Assembly (NCBI GenBank): GCA_900546775.1
Contig: UREM01000009.1
Location: forward strand, 1-60,943
DNA from: an uncultured Collinsella sp.
Lineage (GTDB): Bacteria > Actinomycetota > Coriobacteriia > Coriobacteriales > Coriobacteriaceae
Direction of reading: 5' to 3'
Length of the DNA stretch: 60,943 bases
Each line of letters starts with the position of its first letter. Position 1 is the first letter of the stretch. A program made the position numbers and the translations under genes. Under the pieces are notes generated by a model, which did not search any database, had not been told where the DNA came from, and saw nothing but the letters and a program-made list of their open reading frames with translations. This document shows positions 1 to 7,842 of the stretch, in pieces.

Positions 1-262
1 GCTCCTCGTCCACGGCGAGCCCGCAGACGATGGCGGACATGAGCGGCATGAGAGCGCCGAGGAACTGGGCGTAGGCGTCCGCGCCCAGCGCTGGGTCCCA
101 TCGGGTTACGGAGAAGTACTCGCCGCAGGCAAGACCGGCTGCCAGGCCGCAGGCGAGGTGCACCGCCGTGAGAGGGGAGCGCACCAGGCGCAGGGCCTCG
201 GAGAGCAGGGCCCGCGGGAGAGTCATGCGCGGCGTCGGGTCGGAGAGTCGTGTCATGGCCAT
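1..262 (-). CDS. Lantibiotic-protection ABC permease, LanG-like (partial)
   Basis: The window edge cuts this gene; only about 87 N-terminal codons are visible. The start ATG (262-260) overlaps the TGA stop of the preceding permease as TGATG, so the two are translationally coupled. The visible part has a short cytoplasmic lead containing LLSEALRLVRSPLTAVHLA and then two hydrophobic stretches, as in MutG/EpiG membrane subunits. With the two upstream genes it makes a LanF-LanE-LanG set, which in characterised systems exports lantibiotics from the membrane and gives self-immunity. The family call rests mainly on context, because the C-terminus lies outside the window. Confidence 0.7.
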   Translation of the reverse strand, partial: MAMTRLSDPTPRMTLPRALLSEALRLVRSPLTAVHLACGLAAGLACGEYFSVTRWDPALGADAYAQFLGALMPLMSAIVCGLAVDEE

Positions 263-1032
263 CACCGCTCCTCGGAGCGCGCGAACCAGGCCGCGCCCGC
301 CGCCGTGAGCGCGGCGAACGTGAGCGCGCAGACCGCAAGGCCCGCCAGCGTGAGCATGCCATCCGCCGCGAGCGCCCCGCCGAGCGCCATGTCCGCCGCG
401 AGTGGCTCGCCGCTCGGCAGCACGGGGATGAAGCTCGTGGGGATGACCATGCTCGCCGACGGCGGAAAGAGCTGCGGCAGCGGCACCAACGACCAGGCGA
501 ACCCACCCACGAGCTGCGCGGCGAGCGGGCAGAAGATGCCCGCGAGCAAGCCGAACCGCGCCGTGAGGAAGAGCCCTGCGGGGATCATCCACGCCGCGGT
601 CACCGTGTTGACGAGCGCGCAGAGGAGCATCGTGAGCGTGCCCGCGGCCGTGAGGCCCTGCGAGGAGAACGCCGATCCCGCGAGGTAGATGCCGAAGACC
701 ACGAGGTTCGAGAGCGTGCAGAGCGCGAGGCACCAGAGCGCCTTGGCCCACCAGGCGCGCCCGAGCGGGAAGCCCAGGCCCAGAAGCCCCCGCATCCGCG
801 TGCGAGCGTCCGCCCGCGCGACGCACGCCACCACGAGCGAGAGAGACACGGGCAGGAAGAGCGCGTACCAGTAGTTCCACGCGCTGAAGATCTGCACGCC
901 CCGGTAGGGCATCGCGCCGAGCAGCGGCATCGGCAGCGCCATGAGCACGGCCAGGCGAACCGGTGCCGCGTGGCGCGACTTCAGGGCCTCGGCGCGCAGG
1001 GCCGCGAGCAGGCCGCCTTTCTCACCCGTCAT
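262..1032 (-). CDS. Lantibiotic-protection ABC permease, LanE/MutE-like
   Basis: A 256-residue membrane protein with about six hydrophobic segments and no ATPase motif, the usual size for EpiE/MutE permeases of the ABC-2 type. Its start ATG overlaps the end of the ATPase gene by 4 nt, and its stop overlaps the next permease start, so all three genes read as one tightly coupled transcript. In known relatives LanE and LanG form the membrane channel driven by LanF, and the complex protects the cell from its own or foreign lantibiotics. No lantibiotic precursor or modification enzyme is visible in this window, so a role in resistance to peptides made by others is as likely as self-immunity. Confidence 0.75.
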   Translation of the reverse strand: MTGEKGGLLAALRAEALKSRHAAPVRLAVLMALPMPLLGAMPYRGVQIFSAWNYWYALFLPVSLSLVVACVARADARTRMRGLLGLGFPLGRAWWAKALWCLALCTLSNLVVFGIYLAGSAFSSQGLTAAGTLTMLLCALVNTVTAAWMIPAGLFLTARFGLLAGIFCPLAAQLVGGFAWSLVPLPQLFPPSASMVIPTSFIPVLPSGEPLAADMALGGALAADGMLTLAGLAVCALTFAALTAAGAAWFARSEER

Positions 1033-1757
1033 GCCGCCACCTCCCCGCGCGCTCGTCGCCCTTCCCGGCAGAAGCTCATGAAGAGTTCCTCGAGGTCCTG
1101 CCCGGGACGAAGCGCATCCTCGTAGGCGAGGCGCCCCCCGCAGATGATACCGATGGTGTCCGCCATCTGCTGCACCTCGGAGAGGATGTGGCTCGAGACG
1201 ATCACCGTCGTACCCGCCGCCGCGAAGCCGCGGATCTGGTCGCGCAGCTCCTCGATGCCGATGGGGTCGAGGCCATTGGTGGGCTCGTCGAGCACGAGCA
1301 GGCGTGGCCGGGCGATCAGCGCCAGCGCGAGCCCCAGGCGCTGCCGCATGCCCATCGAGAAGCGCCCGGCGCGCTTCTTCCCGGTGTCCGCGAGGTCCAC
1401 GGCGGCGAGCACCTCATCTATGCGGCTCTCGGGAAGGCCCAGCAGCGTGGTGCGCACGCGCAGGTTCTCGCGCGCGGTGAGGTTGGGGTAGAGCGGCGCC
1501 TCCTCGATGAGGCTACCGATTGCGTAGAGGTCCTCGCGGCGCCAGGCGTGCCCGGCAAAGAGGATCTCCCCGGCCGTCGGCCGCAGCATCCCGCAGATCA
1601 TCTTGAGCGTTGTCGACTTGCCGGCGCCGTTGGGACCGAGCAGCCCGTACACCTCGCCCTCGCGGATATGAAGGCTCACGTCGGCCACGGCGTCCTGCGC
1701 CTGGTCGCCGCGGCCGAAGCGCTTGGTGAGCCCGCGCGTCTCGAGCATGTAACCCAT
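1029..1757 (-). CDS. Lantibiotic-protection ABC ATPase, LanF/MutF-like
   Basis: A 242-residue ABC ATPase. Visible motifs are Walker A GPNGAGKST near residue 41, a signature FSMGMRQRLGLALAL in place of LSGGQ, Walker B LLVLDEPTNGLDP and an H-loop SSHILSEV. The M-rich signature and the length are typical of bacitracin/lantibiotic-type exporters (BcrA/LanF). The start ATG at 1757 is preceded by AAAGGA at good spacing. It heads the three-gene operon and overlaps the permease by 4 nt. The divergent neighbour across about 400 nt is a phospholipid synthesis gene, and no linked regulator is visible in the window. Confidence 0.85.
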   Translation of the reverse strand: MGYMLETRGLTKRFGRGDQAQDAVADVSLHIREGEVYGLLGPNGAGKSTTLKMICGMLRPTAGEILFAGHAWRREDLYAIGSLIEEAPLYPNLTARENLRVRTTLLGLPESRIDEVLAAVDLADTGKKRAGRFSMGMRQRLGLALALIARPRLLVLDEPTNGLDPIGIEELRDQIRGFAAAGTTVIVSSHILSEVQQMADTIGIICGGRLAYEDALRPGQDLEELFMSFCREGRRARGEVAA

Positions 1758-1968
1758 GGGTTTATCCTTTCTCTTCCGGGCGCGCGGGCCGAGTCGCCGT
1801 GCCCGCGCGCCTTACCTTTCGGGTTCACCATCCATGGTGGGGCGCGTTTCTAACGAAGCCGTAACGGCCGTTGGGCTCTTTTGGCGCCAACCCTTCTCGA
1901 CCCGCACATCATGATTAATTTGCTTAAGGCAACAACTTTCCCGATCGATGTAATCACCGAATCAAAAC

Positions 1969-2025
1969 GTGTACATCAGCCATCAAAGATGCCGAAAAAT
2001 GTCATATTTGGAGGCTGATGTACAC
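1969..2025. promoter_or_regulatory. Perfect 13-bp inverted repeat between divergent genes
   Basis: GTGTACATCAGCC (1969-1981) and its exact complement (2013-2025) flank a 31-nt AT-rich centre. The repeat sits between the LanFEG operon and pgsA, about 130 nt upstream of the pgsA start. There is no T-tract on either side, so an operator or other protein-binding site is more likely than a terminator. Its target gene is uncertain. Confidence 0.55.
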
Positions 2026-2153
2026 AAATGCAGAATCCCGCACAACCCAGTAGCATCCTCCATATGTCTGGACTCTCTATGCTTACGCTGGATAGACATC
2101 GCCGGAACGGGTATAGTATCGAAAGTTTTGTCGTTAACCAGCGGGGGAGTCCT

Positions 2154-2858
2154 GTGGGCATCAAAAAGAAGATCAAAAAGGAGCTTATCGGCACTTCCGA
2201 TTACCCGTCGAATAAGATCTTTACGATCTCCAATTTCATCACCTTTACGCGCCTGATCCTCACCCTGGTATTTCTGTACCTGTTTGTGACGGATAACAAC
2301 CGCGTCATCGCCATCGTTATCTACGCCGTTGCCGCCTCTACCGACTGGATGGACGGTCAGATCGCCCGCATGACCAAGACGGTCTCGTGGCTCGGCAAGG
2401 TCATGGATCCCATCTGCGACCGTGCGCTGCTGTTCACCGGCGTACTTGGGCTGGTGGTCCGCGGAGAGCTGCCCATCTGGGTCTGCGTGCTCATTATTGG
2501 CCGCGACATCTATCTGGGCATCGGAACGCTTATCGTGCGTCATTATCATCGTCGCCCCATCGATGTCGTCTTCCCCGGAAAGATTGCCACCGCGCTGCTC
2601 ATGACCGGATTCTCGCTCATGCTGCTCGGGTTCCCCGTTGTTGACGGCCTGCAACTTTTAACTTCAACCCTTACGGCCTTCCCGGGCCTCAACGGAAGCT
2701 CGGTGCCCCTCGGCATCTTCTTTGTGTACGGCGGCGTAATCTTCTCCATGCTCACGGCTGTCATCTACTCCATTAAGGGCGGAGCGGCCATTAAACAGGC
2801 TCTCGCGCATCCCGAGGACGAGGACATCGACTTTCTGAACCCCGAAATCGAAGACTGA
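2154..2858 (+). CDS. pgsA: CDP-alcohol phosphatidyltransferase (PgsA-type)
   Basis: An integral membrane enzyme that transfers a phosphatidyl group from CDP-diacylglycerol to an alcohol, probably glycerol-3-phosphate. The family signature D-x2-D-G-x2-A-R-x8-G-x3-D-x3-D is readable as DWMDGQIAR followed by GKVMDPICD. Several transmembrane helices follow and the tail is acidic. An upstream in-frame ATG exists at 2028, but the GTG at 2154 has a strong GGGGGAG ribosome site and a TATAGT box lies about 40 nt before it, so I chose GTG (234 residues). The following FHA and MerR genes match a block known around pgsA in actinobacteria, which supports the PgsA reading over phosphatidylinositol synthase. 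Confidence 0.8.
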   Translation: MGIKKKIKKELIGTSDYPSNKIFTISNFITFTRLILTLVFLYLFVTDNNRVIAIVIYAVAASTDWMDGQIARMTKTVSWLGKVMDPICDRALLFTGVLGLVVRGELPIWVCVLIIGRDIYLGIGTLIVRHYHRRPIDVVFPGKIATALLMTGFSLMLLGFPVVDGLQLLTSTLTAFPGLNGSSVPLGIFFVYGGVIFSMLTAVIYSIKGGAAIKQALAHPEDEDIDFLNPEIED

Positions 2859-2924
2859 TTCGTTGGGGTATGATTACGTACGGTTCATTATTTGCGGCTC
2901 GTCCGCGATAAGTTAGGGGTTGTC

Positions 2925-3359
2925 ATGGACAACATGGTTAACAATATGCCTCAGAATGATAAGACTGCTGACGCTACCTGCGTATTCCGCGTGCCTTCAA
3001 GCGACGTCACCGTTCCCGACCTCATGGCCAACGTGCGCATTACCGCCCCCGTTCTGTCAATCGTCAAGGGTCCGCAGACTGGTGCCGCCTTTGAGCTCGA
3101 GGACGACGTGACCACCATCGGCCGCGATCCTGCGAACGGCATCTTCCTCAATGACATGACCGTTTCGCGCAGCCACGCGCGCATTATCCGCGAGGGCCTC
3201 GGCGCTCGCATCGAGGACCTGGGCTCGCTCAATGGCACCTGGGTCGACGGTGCCATCGTCAATGCAGCCCCGCTGCACGACGGTTCTTCTGTCCAGATCG
3301 GTACGTTTACGCTCATCTACCACGAGAGCACGCCGGAGCGCATCGAAACCGGTGAGTAG
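2925..3359 (+). CDS. garA: FHA-domain signalling protein, GarA-like
   Basis: A 144-residue cytoplasmic protein with one forkhead-associated domain from about residue 42. The phosphothreonine-binding signature is visible as TIGRDPANGIFLNDMTVSRSHA and then DLGSLNGTWVDG (each group read separately). The N-terminal tail carries ADATCVFR around residue 18, closely resembling the ETTSVFR segment of mycobacterial GarA that is phosphorylated by PknB/PknG. In mycobacteria GarA controls 2-oxoglutarate enzymes. The MerR gene begins 3 nt after its stop, so the two are co-transcribed, as in actinobacterial genomes. The start ATG at 2925 is preferred over an upstream TTG. Confidence 0.8.
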   Translation: MDNMVNNMPQNDKTADATCVFRVPSSDVTVPDLMANVRITAPVLSIVKGPQTGAAFELEDDVTTIGRDPANGIFLNDMTVSRSHARIIREGLGARIEDLGSLNGTWVDGAIVNAAPLHDGSSVQIGTFTLIYHESTPERIETGE

Positions 3360-3362
3360 GGC

Positions 3363-4241
3363 ATGGCCGAACGCAACTATCTGAGTATCGGCCAAGTCGT
3401 CAACCTACTTCGAGGCGCATACCCCGATCTTTCGAACTCAAAAATTAGATTTCTAGAAGATGAGGGGCTCATTACCCCTCATCGTACGCCTAAGGGATAC
3501 CGTCAGTACTCTAAGGAGGACGTTGATCGCCTGGAGGTCATCCTGCACTTGCAGAAGACCCGCTACATGCCGCTCAACGTGATTAAGCAGCGCTTGGAAA
3601 ACGCCACGGACCTGTCAACGCTCGCCTACGAGGTGGGCTTGCTGTCCGATGTTCCGCTTAAGACGGAGCCCAAGGAGACTAAGCAAAAGCTGCATCCCAT
3701 CGAGACCATTCCCGATATGCTGGGCGTCGAGATCTCGTTTATCCGCTCGCTCGCCGAGAACGACCTCATTCGCATCATCAAGAGTCCGCAGAACCGTGAG
3801 CTCGTCGATGGTCGCGATTTTCCGATCATCCGCTACTGCTCCGAGCTGTCACGCTTCCATATCGAGCCGCGCAACCTGCGTCAGTACGTGTCTTCCGCCA
3901 ACCGCGAATCCTCGATGTTTGAGCAAGTGCTCGTAAGCATGCTCGGCATGGACACCTCCGATGACGAGCGCGACGCCAAGCTCGAGCGTGCGTTTAAGAA
4001 GCTTCACGACCTGACCGAGGGTGTGCACACTGCGCTGCTCAAGAACCGCGTTTTTGAGTCGCTCAACGCCGTGGTCGAGGACGCCGACATCGATGCACTC
4101 GATGAGGAAATCACTCGCTCCGAGTCCACCAAAGCAAAAAACGAAGAGATAGCCACGCCGGCTTCGCACGAGGATTCTCTCGTAAAGCCGCTCAAGGTCG
4201 TAGCCCCTTCGCACTCCGGCACCGCCACGGCGGGCAAATAA
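3363..4241 (+). CDS. ftsR: MerR-family regulator, FtsR-like
   Basis: A 292-residue regulator with a winged MerR helix-turn-helix at the N-terminus (SIGQVVNLLR, IRFLEDEGLI, GYRQYSKEDVDRL). After a linker a second helical region begins near residue 115 (IPDMLGVEISFIRSLAEND), which looks like another MerR-type winged helix. The C-terminal 50 residues are low-complexity and charged. Position right after the GarA-like gene and overall size match actinobacterial FtsR (Rv1828 family), an activator of ftsZ in corynebacteria. The orthology is inferred from synteny and domain layout. There is no metal-binding cysteine cluster, so it is unlikely to be a metal sensor. Confidence 0.75.
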   Translation: MAERNYLSIGQVVNLLRGAYPDLSNSKIRFLEDEGLITPHRTPKGYRQYSKEDVDRLEVILHLQKTRYMPLNVIKQRLENATDLSTLAYEVGLLSDVPLKTEPKETKQKLHPIETIPDMLGVEISFIRSLAENDLIRIIKSPQNRELVDGRDFPIIRYCSELSRFHIEPRNLRQYVSSANRESSMFEQVLVSMLGMDTSDDERDAKLERAFKKLHDLTEGVHTALLKNRVFESLNAVVEDADIDALDEEITRSESTKAKNEEIATPASHEDSLVKPLKVVAPSHSGTATAGK

Positions 4242-4281
4242 CCGCTGCCGCTTATCCGGCAACCCATTGAAAGGTCATGCA

Positions 4282-4812
4282 ATGTACGACTTCGAATCTC
4301 AAATCGTCGACATCCCCGACTATCCCGAGCCCGGAGTCATCTTCAAAGACATCACGCCGCTCTTTGGCAATCACGAGGCGCTCAAAGCCATGACCGATGC
4401 CCTCGCCGAGCACTTTGCCGGCATGGGGATCACCAAGGTCGTGGGTCCCGAGGCTCGCGGCTTTATGGTTGGCGTACCGGTGGCTGTGGCCCTTGGTGCC
4501 GGCTTTGTTCCCGCACGTAAACCGGGCAAGCTACCCCGCAAGACGGTGAGCCAGAGCTATGAGCTCGAGTACGGCACCGATTCAATTGAGATCCATGCCG
4601 ACGCTATCAGCTCTAAAGATACCGTGTTGATTCTGGACGACTTGGTCGCGACGGGCGGAACCGTCGAGGCAACAGGTAAACTGGTGCGAGATATGGGCGC
4701 AAAGCTTGTCGGTTACGGTTGTATCCTTGAGCTTGCGTTTCTCAACCCGCGCGAGAAGCTCACGCCGTCTGATGACGATGTGGAGCTCTTTAGCCTGGTG
4801 ACGGTGGACTAG
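4282..4812 (+). CDS. apt: Adenine phosphoribosyltransferase
   Basis: A 176-residue cytoplasmic enzyme that makes AMP from adenine and PRPP in purine salvage. Hallmarks are the N-terminal IPDYPEPGVIFKDITPL segment, GPEARGF, the ARKPGKLP flexible loop and the PRPP-binding LILDDLVATGGT near residue 120. Length equals the family norm. The start ATG is at 4282 with GAAAGG upstream, and a TTG five codons earlier is unlikely. It follows the FtsR-like gene by 40 nt on the same strand and precedes the NlpC/P60 gene by 32 nt, so it may share their transcript. Confidence 0.95.
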   Translation: MYDFESQIVDIPDYPEPGVIFKDITPLFGNHEALKAMTDALAEHFAGMGITKVVGPEARGFMVGVPVAVALGAGFVPARKPGKLPRKTVSQSYELEYGTDSIEIHADAISSKDTVLILDDLVATGGTVEATGKLVRDMGAKLVGYGCILELAFLNPREKLTPSDDDVELFSLVTVD

Positions 4813-4844
4813 CCGTTACCCTTAGTTACTGGAAAGGAAGCTAC

Positions 4845-5972
4845 ATGCGCACAGCAAACACGCACAAAAACATGGCACGCTGCGCTGCTACGGCAACCCT
4901 TGCTTGTGTTTTGGGCTTGGGCCTCGCGGCTCCTGCCTACGCCGATACCGCATCCGACCTTGCCGCTGCTCGTACGAAGCTCGAGCAGATCGGTACCCAA
5001 ACCCAGCAGATTTACGATGAGCTCGCTACGCAGACGCAGGCGCTCGACCAGACTGCTGGCGAGATCACGCAAAAACAGCAGGAGATCGCCGATGGTCAGG
5101 CCAAGCTCTCGACTTATGTCGCCGGCGAGTACAAAACCGGCGGTCTGAGCCTGCTTCAGGTTCTGACGGGCGTCGATGACCTGAGCGATATGCTCAACCG
5201 TCTGTTCTACTACGGCAAAGTTTCCGATAAGCAGGCTCAGACCATTCAAGAGGTCAAGGAGCTTAAGCAGCAGCTCACCGATAAGCAGGCCGAGCAGGAA
5301 AAGAACGTCGCCGCTACGCAGAAAAAGGTCGACGAGCTTAACGCTCAGCAGGCTGAAGCCCAGAACGTCGTAAACTCCCTGGATTCACAGCTGCAGGCCG
5401 AGCTTGCCGCCGAGGCCGAGGCCAACGCCGCGCTGCAGGCCGGCATCAACGCCAGTACTGCCGAGAAGGCCACGGTGAGCAACGAGACTGCCGGTACGAC
5501 CGAGAACACCAACAACGGTGGCCAGACCAGCAATAACAACAACCAGGGCGGTAACACTCCGGCTCCTACGCCGGCACCAGCTCCGACGCCGCAGCCCTCC
5601 ACGCCTGCTCCGGCTCCGACGCCTTCTGCTCCGAGCCAGTCCGTCGATGGCGGTTCTGTTGTCTCGCGTGCATACAGCAAGCTTGGTTGTGCTTATTCCT
5701 GGGGCGGGATTGGCCCGAACAGCTTCGACTGCTCTGGTTTTGTTAGCTACTGCCTCACTGGTCGCTATTGTCGCCTGGGCACCACGGGCACCTTTATGGG
5801 CTGGACGCGTGTGTCCGATCCGCAGCCCGGTGACGTTGTTGTCAACTCGTACCACACCGGCATTTACATCGGTGGTGGTCAGATGATTCATGCTTCCGAC
5901 TACAACACGGGCGTTATCATCAGCTCCGTTGCCGCCGGCATGAACAACAACTATATCTTCGTTCGCTACTAA
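4845..5972 (+). CDS. Secreted NlpC/P60 peptidoglycan endopeptidase with coiled coil
   Basis: A 375-residue exported cell-wall hydrolase. Residues 1-33 form a signal peptide ending APAYA. About 35-200 are a long charged coiled coil with many Gln/Glu heptads, about 205-260 an Asn/Gly/Pro/Thr-rich linker with repeated PTPAPAP, and 262-375 the NlpC/P60 domain. The catalytic cysteine is C296 in FDCSGF, with His337 (YHTGIYIG) and His349 (MIHASD) completing the triad. The layout matches RipA/CwlO-type D,L-endopeptidases that split stem peptides during growth and separation. In relatives the coiled coil binds an FtsEX-like activator. A GGAAAGGAAG ribosome site precedes the ATG. Confidence 0.92.
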   Translation: MRTANTHKNMARCAATATLACVLGLGLAAPAYADTASDLAAARTKLEQIGTQTQQIYDELATQTQALDQTAGEITQKQQEIADGQAKLSTYVAGEYKTGGLSLLQVLTGVDDLSDMLNRLFYYGKVSDKQAQTIQEVKELKQQLTDKQAEQEKNVAATQKKVDELNAQQAEAQNVVNSLDSQLQAELAAEAEANAALQAGINASTAEKATVSNETAGTTENTNNGGQTSNNNNQGGNTPAPTPAPAPTPQPSTPAPAPTPSAPSQSVDGGSVVSRAYSKLGCAYSWGGIGPNSFDCSGFVSYCLTGRYCRLGTTGTFMGWTRVSDPQPGDVVVNSYHTGIYIGGGQMIHASDYNTGVIISSVAAGMNNNYIFVRY

Positions 5973-6046
5973 GTATTCAGATAAAGCAAATGGATATGGA
6001 CCTCGTGGCTTTGAGTCATGGGGTCCATTCATTTCCCTTTAGCGCA

Positions 6047-6081
6047 GGCCGCTATCTAGTTTTGAATACTAGATAGCGGCC
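6047..6081 (+). terminator. 14-bp perfect stem-loop after NlpC/P60 gene
   Basis: GGCCGCTATCTAGT pairs exactly with 6068-6081 around a 7-nt loop. No T-run follows, so termination would be weak or factor-dependent. It ends about 20 nt before a TATAAT box (6102-6107) that probably serves degV, so it may instead act as an operator over that promoter. A weaker hairpin lies just before it, near 5995-6030. Confidence 0.5.
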
Positions 6082-6136
6082 CAATCGGTTTGCAAGAAGG
6101 CTATAATTGTTTAGGAACAATTAGAAAGGACCCTCT

Positions 6137-7003
6137 ATGAGCTGGGCACTTATCTCAGATTCAAGCTGTAACCTCCGCGATTGGCAACCGACCGCGCCCC
6201 ATACCACCTTTGCATTTGCGCCCCTCAAAATTCGAGTAGGGGAGCGTGAATTCGTCGATGACCTTTCGCTCGATGTACATGAGCTCAACTGCGCTGTTCA
6301 GGCGGAGACGAACGCTTCTTCGAGCGCTTGTCCCAGCGTAGGGGAGTGGGCCGAGCTCTTCAAATTGGCAGACAAGATCATCTGCATGCCGATCTCTGAG
6401 GGCGTGTCGGGCAGCTACAACGCGGCAGTCACGGCTCGCGATATGGTTCTTGCCGAAGAGCCCAATCGTCAGATTCACCTGGTTAATTCGCGGGCAGCAG
6501 GCGGCAAGATGGACCTGATCTTCTTGCTGTTTGATCGTTATCTTGCAAGCAACCCGGATGTCTCATTCGAGGACGCTTGCGCATACTTCGATAGCCTTGA
6601 GCAGAACAGCAAAATCCTCTTCAGCTTGTGCAATTACGAAAACCTCGCCAAAGCCGGACGTATTCCTAAGGCAGCCGGCGTCATTGCCAACAAGCTTAAT
6701 ATTCGCATTTTGGGCACGGCGAGTGAGGCCGGTAAAATCGAACTCGTCGGGCACACGCGTGGCGAAAAGAAGATGCTAAACAAGATCATCGACACCATGG
6801 AAGCCGAAGGTTTTACGGGCGGCGAGGTCGTTATCGACCATGTCGAGAATGAGACAGGCGCCCAGGCACTTGCCAGCCGCATTGTGGAGCGCTGGTCAGG
6901 CTCCAAGACTATCATCATGCCCTGTAACGGGCTAGATTCATACTATGCCGAAATGCATGGGCTCATTATCGGCTACGGCATGGGCGTGGCTTCGGGCCAA
7001 TAA
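6137..7003 (+). CDS. DegV family lipid (fatty-acid)-binding protein
   Basis: A 288-residue cytoplasmic protein of the DegV/FakB fold. Visible marks are the N-terminal LISDSSCNL, the SACPSVGEW strand-loop, ISEGVSGSYNAA and the conserved RIPK and H-x-R elements (AGRIPKAAGVIANKLNIRIL, split here for reading). Characterised FakB proteins present a fatty acid to the FakA kinase, so exogenous fatty acids can enter phospholipids. No fakA is in this window. A TATAAT box lies at 6102-6107 and an AGAAAGGA ribosome site precedes the ATG. A strong bidirectional terminator follows. Confidence 0.85.
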   Translation: MSWALISDSSCNLRDWQPTAPHTTFAFAPLKIRVGEREFVDDLSLDVHELNCAVQAETNASSSACPSVGEWAELFKLADKIICMPISEGVSGSYNAAVTARDMVLAEEPNRQIHLVNSRAAGGKMDLIFLLFDRYLASNPDVSFEDACAYFDSLEQNSKILFSLCNYENLAKAGRIPKAAGVIANKLNIRILGTASEAGKIELVGHTRGEKKMLNKIIDTMEAEGFTGGEVVIDHVENETGAQALASRIVERWSGSKTIIMPCNGLDSYYAEMHGLIIGYGMGVASGQ

Positions 7004-7022
7004 AGTCCAACCAAGCAAAATT

Positions 7023-7067
7023 ACGGGCGGGACAAAGTGACAGCTGGCTCTTTGTCCCGCCCGTTTT
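7023..7067 (+). terminator. Bidirectional intrinsic terminator, 15-bp stem
   Basis: ACGGGCGGGACAAAG (7023-7037) pairs perfectly with 7050-7064 around a 12-nt loop and is followed by TTTT. An AAAATT stretch on the other side gives a T-run in the reverse direction. It separates the convergent degV and DUF1836 genes. The inner GACAAAG/CTTTGTC resembles the GTGACAAAGGG palindromes at 13730 and 36967. Confidence 0.88.
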
Positions 7068-7076
7068 ATACGTCGG

Positions 7077-7688
7077 CTAGCTATTAAACCCATTAAACTT
7101 TAGATAGCTCATCAGGTACGCCTTCGAAACGAAGGATGAAACCGCACTGCGCACAAGCAGCGACTCACGCGTTACCTGATGCGCCGTATCGGGAACCGGC
7201 GTCTGCTCGACGGAAAACGCCGAACGAATCGATGCCTCGAGCTGATCGACCACATAATCGAAGGCCGTCGGGGCATCGTAGCTCAAACGCTGAATGTTAA
7301 AGAGTGCCTGCACCGCAGCAATAGGTAACACCTGCTTAAAGAGGCAGATAGCGATCAGGCGGGCAATCTGCTCGCGGCCATATTGCTTTTTGACCGGAGC
7401 AGGCACCAGGCCGACCTTCACGTAGTTATTGATCATCGATGGCGTAATGACAGGGTGCTCAACGCAAATGGACAGCGGCTCCATCCACAGCGCAACATAC
7501 TCAATGACCTGGTCGCGGTAGAGCGTCACATTGGGCAACTGGTTATAGCGCGGCAGACTCAACGTATTGAGTTTACGCACGATATCAGACTGAATGAATG
7601 CATCGGGCAGCACCGTGGGCTGAATATCCTCGGGCTTAATGCTGACCGACGAATCGGACATCGGAATAACGTATTTAGCGTGGTTCAT
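7077..7688 (-). CDS. DUF1836 family putative MerR-like regulator
   Basis: A 203-residue soluble protein that I match to the DUF1836 family from its layout, not from a search. The centre has a MerR-like helix-turn-helix: ITPSMINNYVKVGLVPAP then YGREQIARLIAI. The rest is mostly helical with no enzyme motif. The start ATG at 7688 has GGAGG seven to eight bases before it, and an upstream in-frame start exists but lacks a ribosome site. The gene converges on degV, and a DUF1836-degV link is something I recall from Firmicutes, so a lipid-related regulatory role is possible but unproven. Confidence 0.65.
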   Translation of the reverse strand: MNHAKYVIPMSDSSVSIKPEDIQPTVLPDAFIQSDIVRKLNTLSLPRYNQLPNVTLYRDQVIEYVALWMEPLSICVEHPVITPSMINNYVKVGLVPAPVKKQYGREQIARLIAICLFKQVLPIAAVQALFNIQRLSYDAPTAFDYVVDQLEASIRSAFSVEQTPVPDTAHQVTRESLLVRSAVSSFVSKAYLMSYLKFNGFNS

Positions 7689-7842
7689 AAAGGTCCTCCG
7701 TTCGTTTTCTATATTGTATTCTAGGTTATCTAGTTTTGCATACCACATAGCCGGCAAGTAAAAGTGGTTGGACAACACATTGATGCATAGTCCAACCACT
7801 TTGTTTAAAGATAGCAACCTTACATAAGATATATTATCGTAC

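Noticed and set aside
158..1125. Plus-strand frames opposite the LanE/LanG genes
   Set aside because: Arg/Glu/Pro-rich translations typical of the complement of Ala/Leu-rich membrane proteins at high GC.
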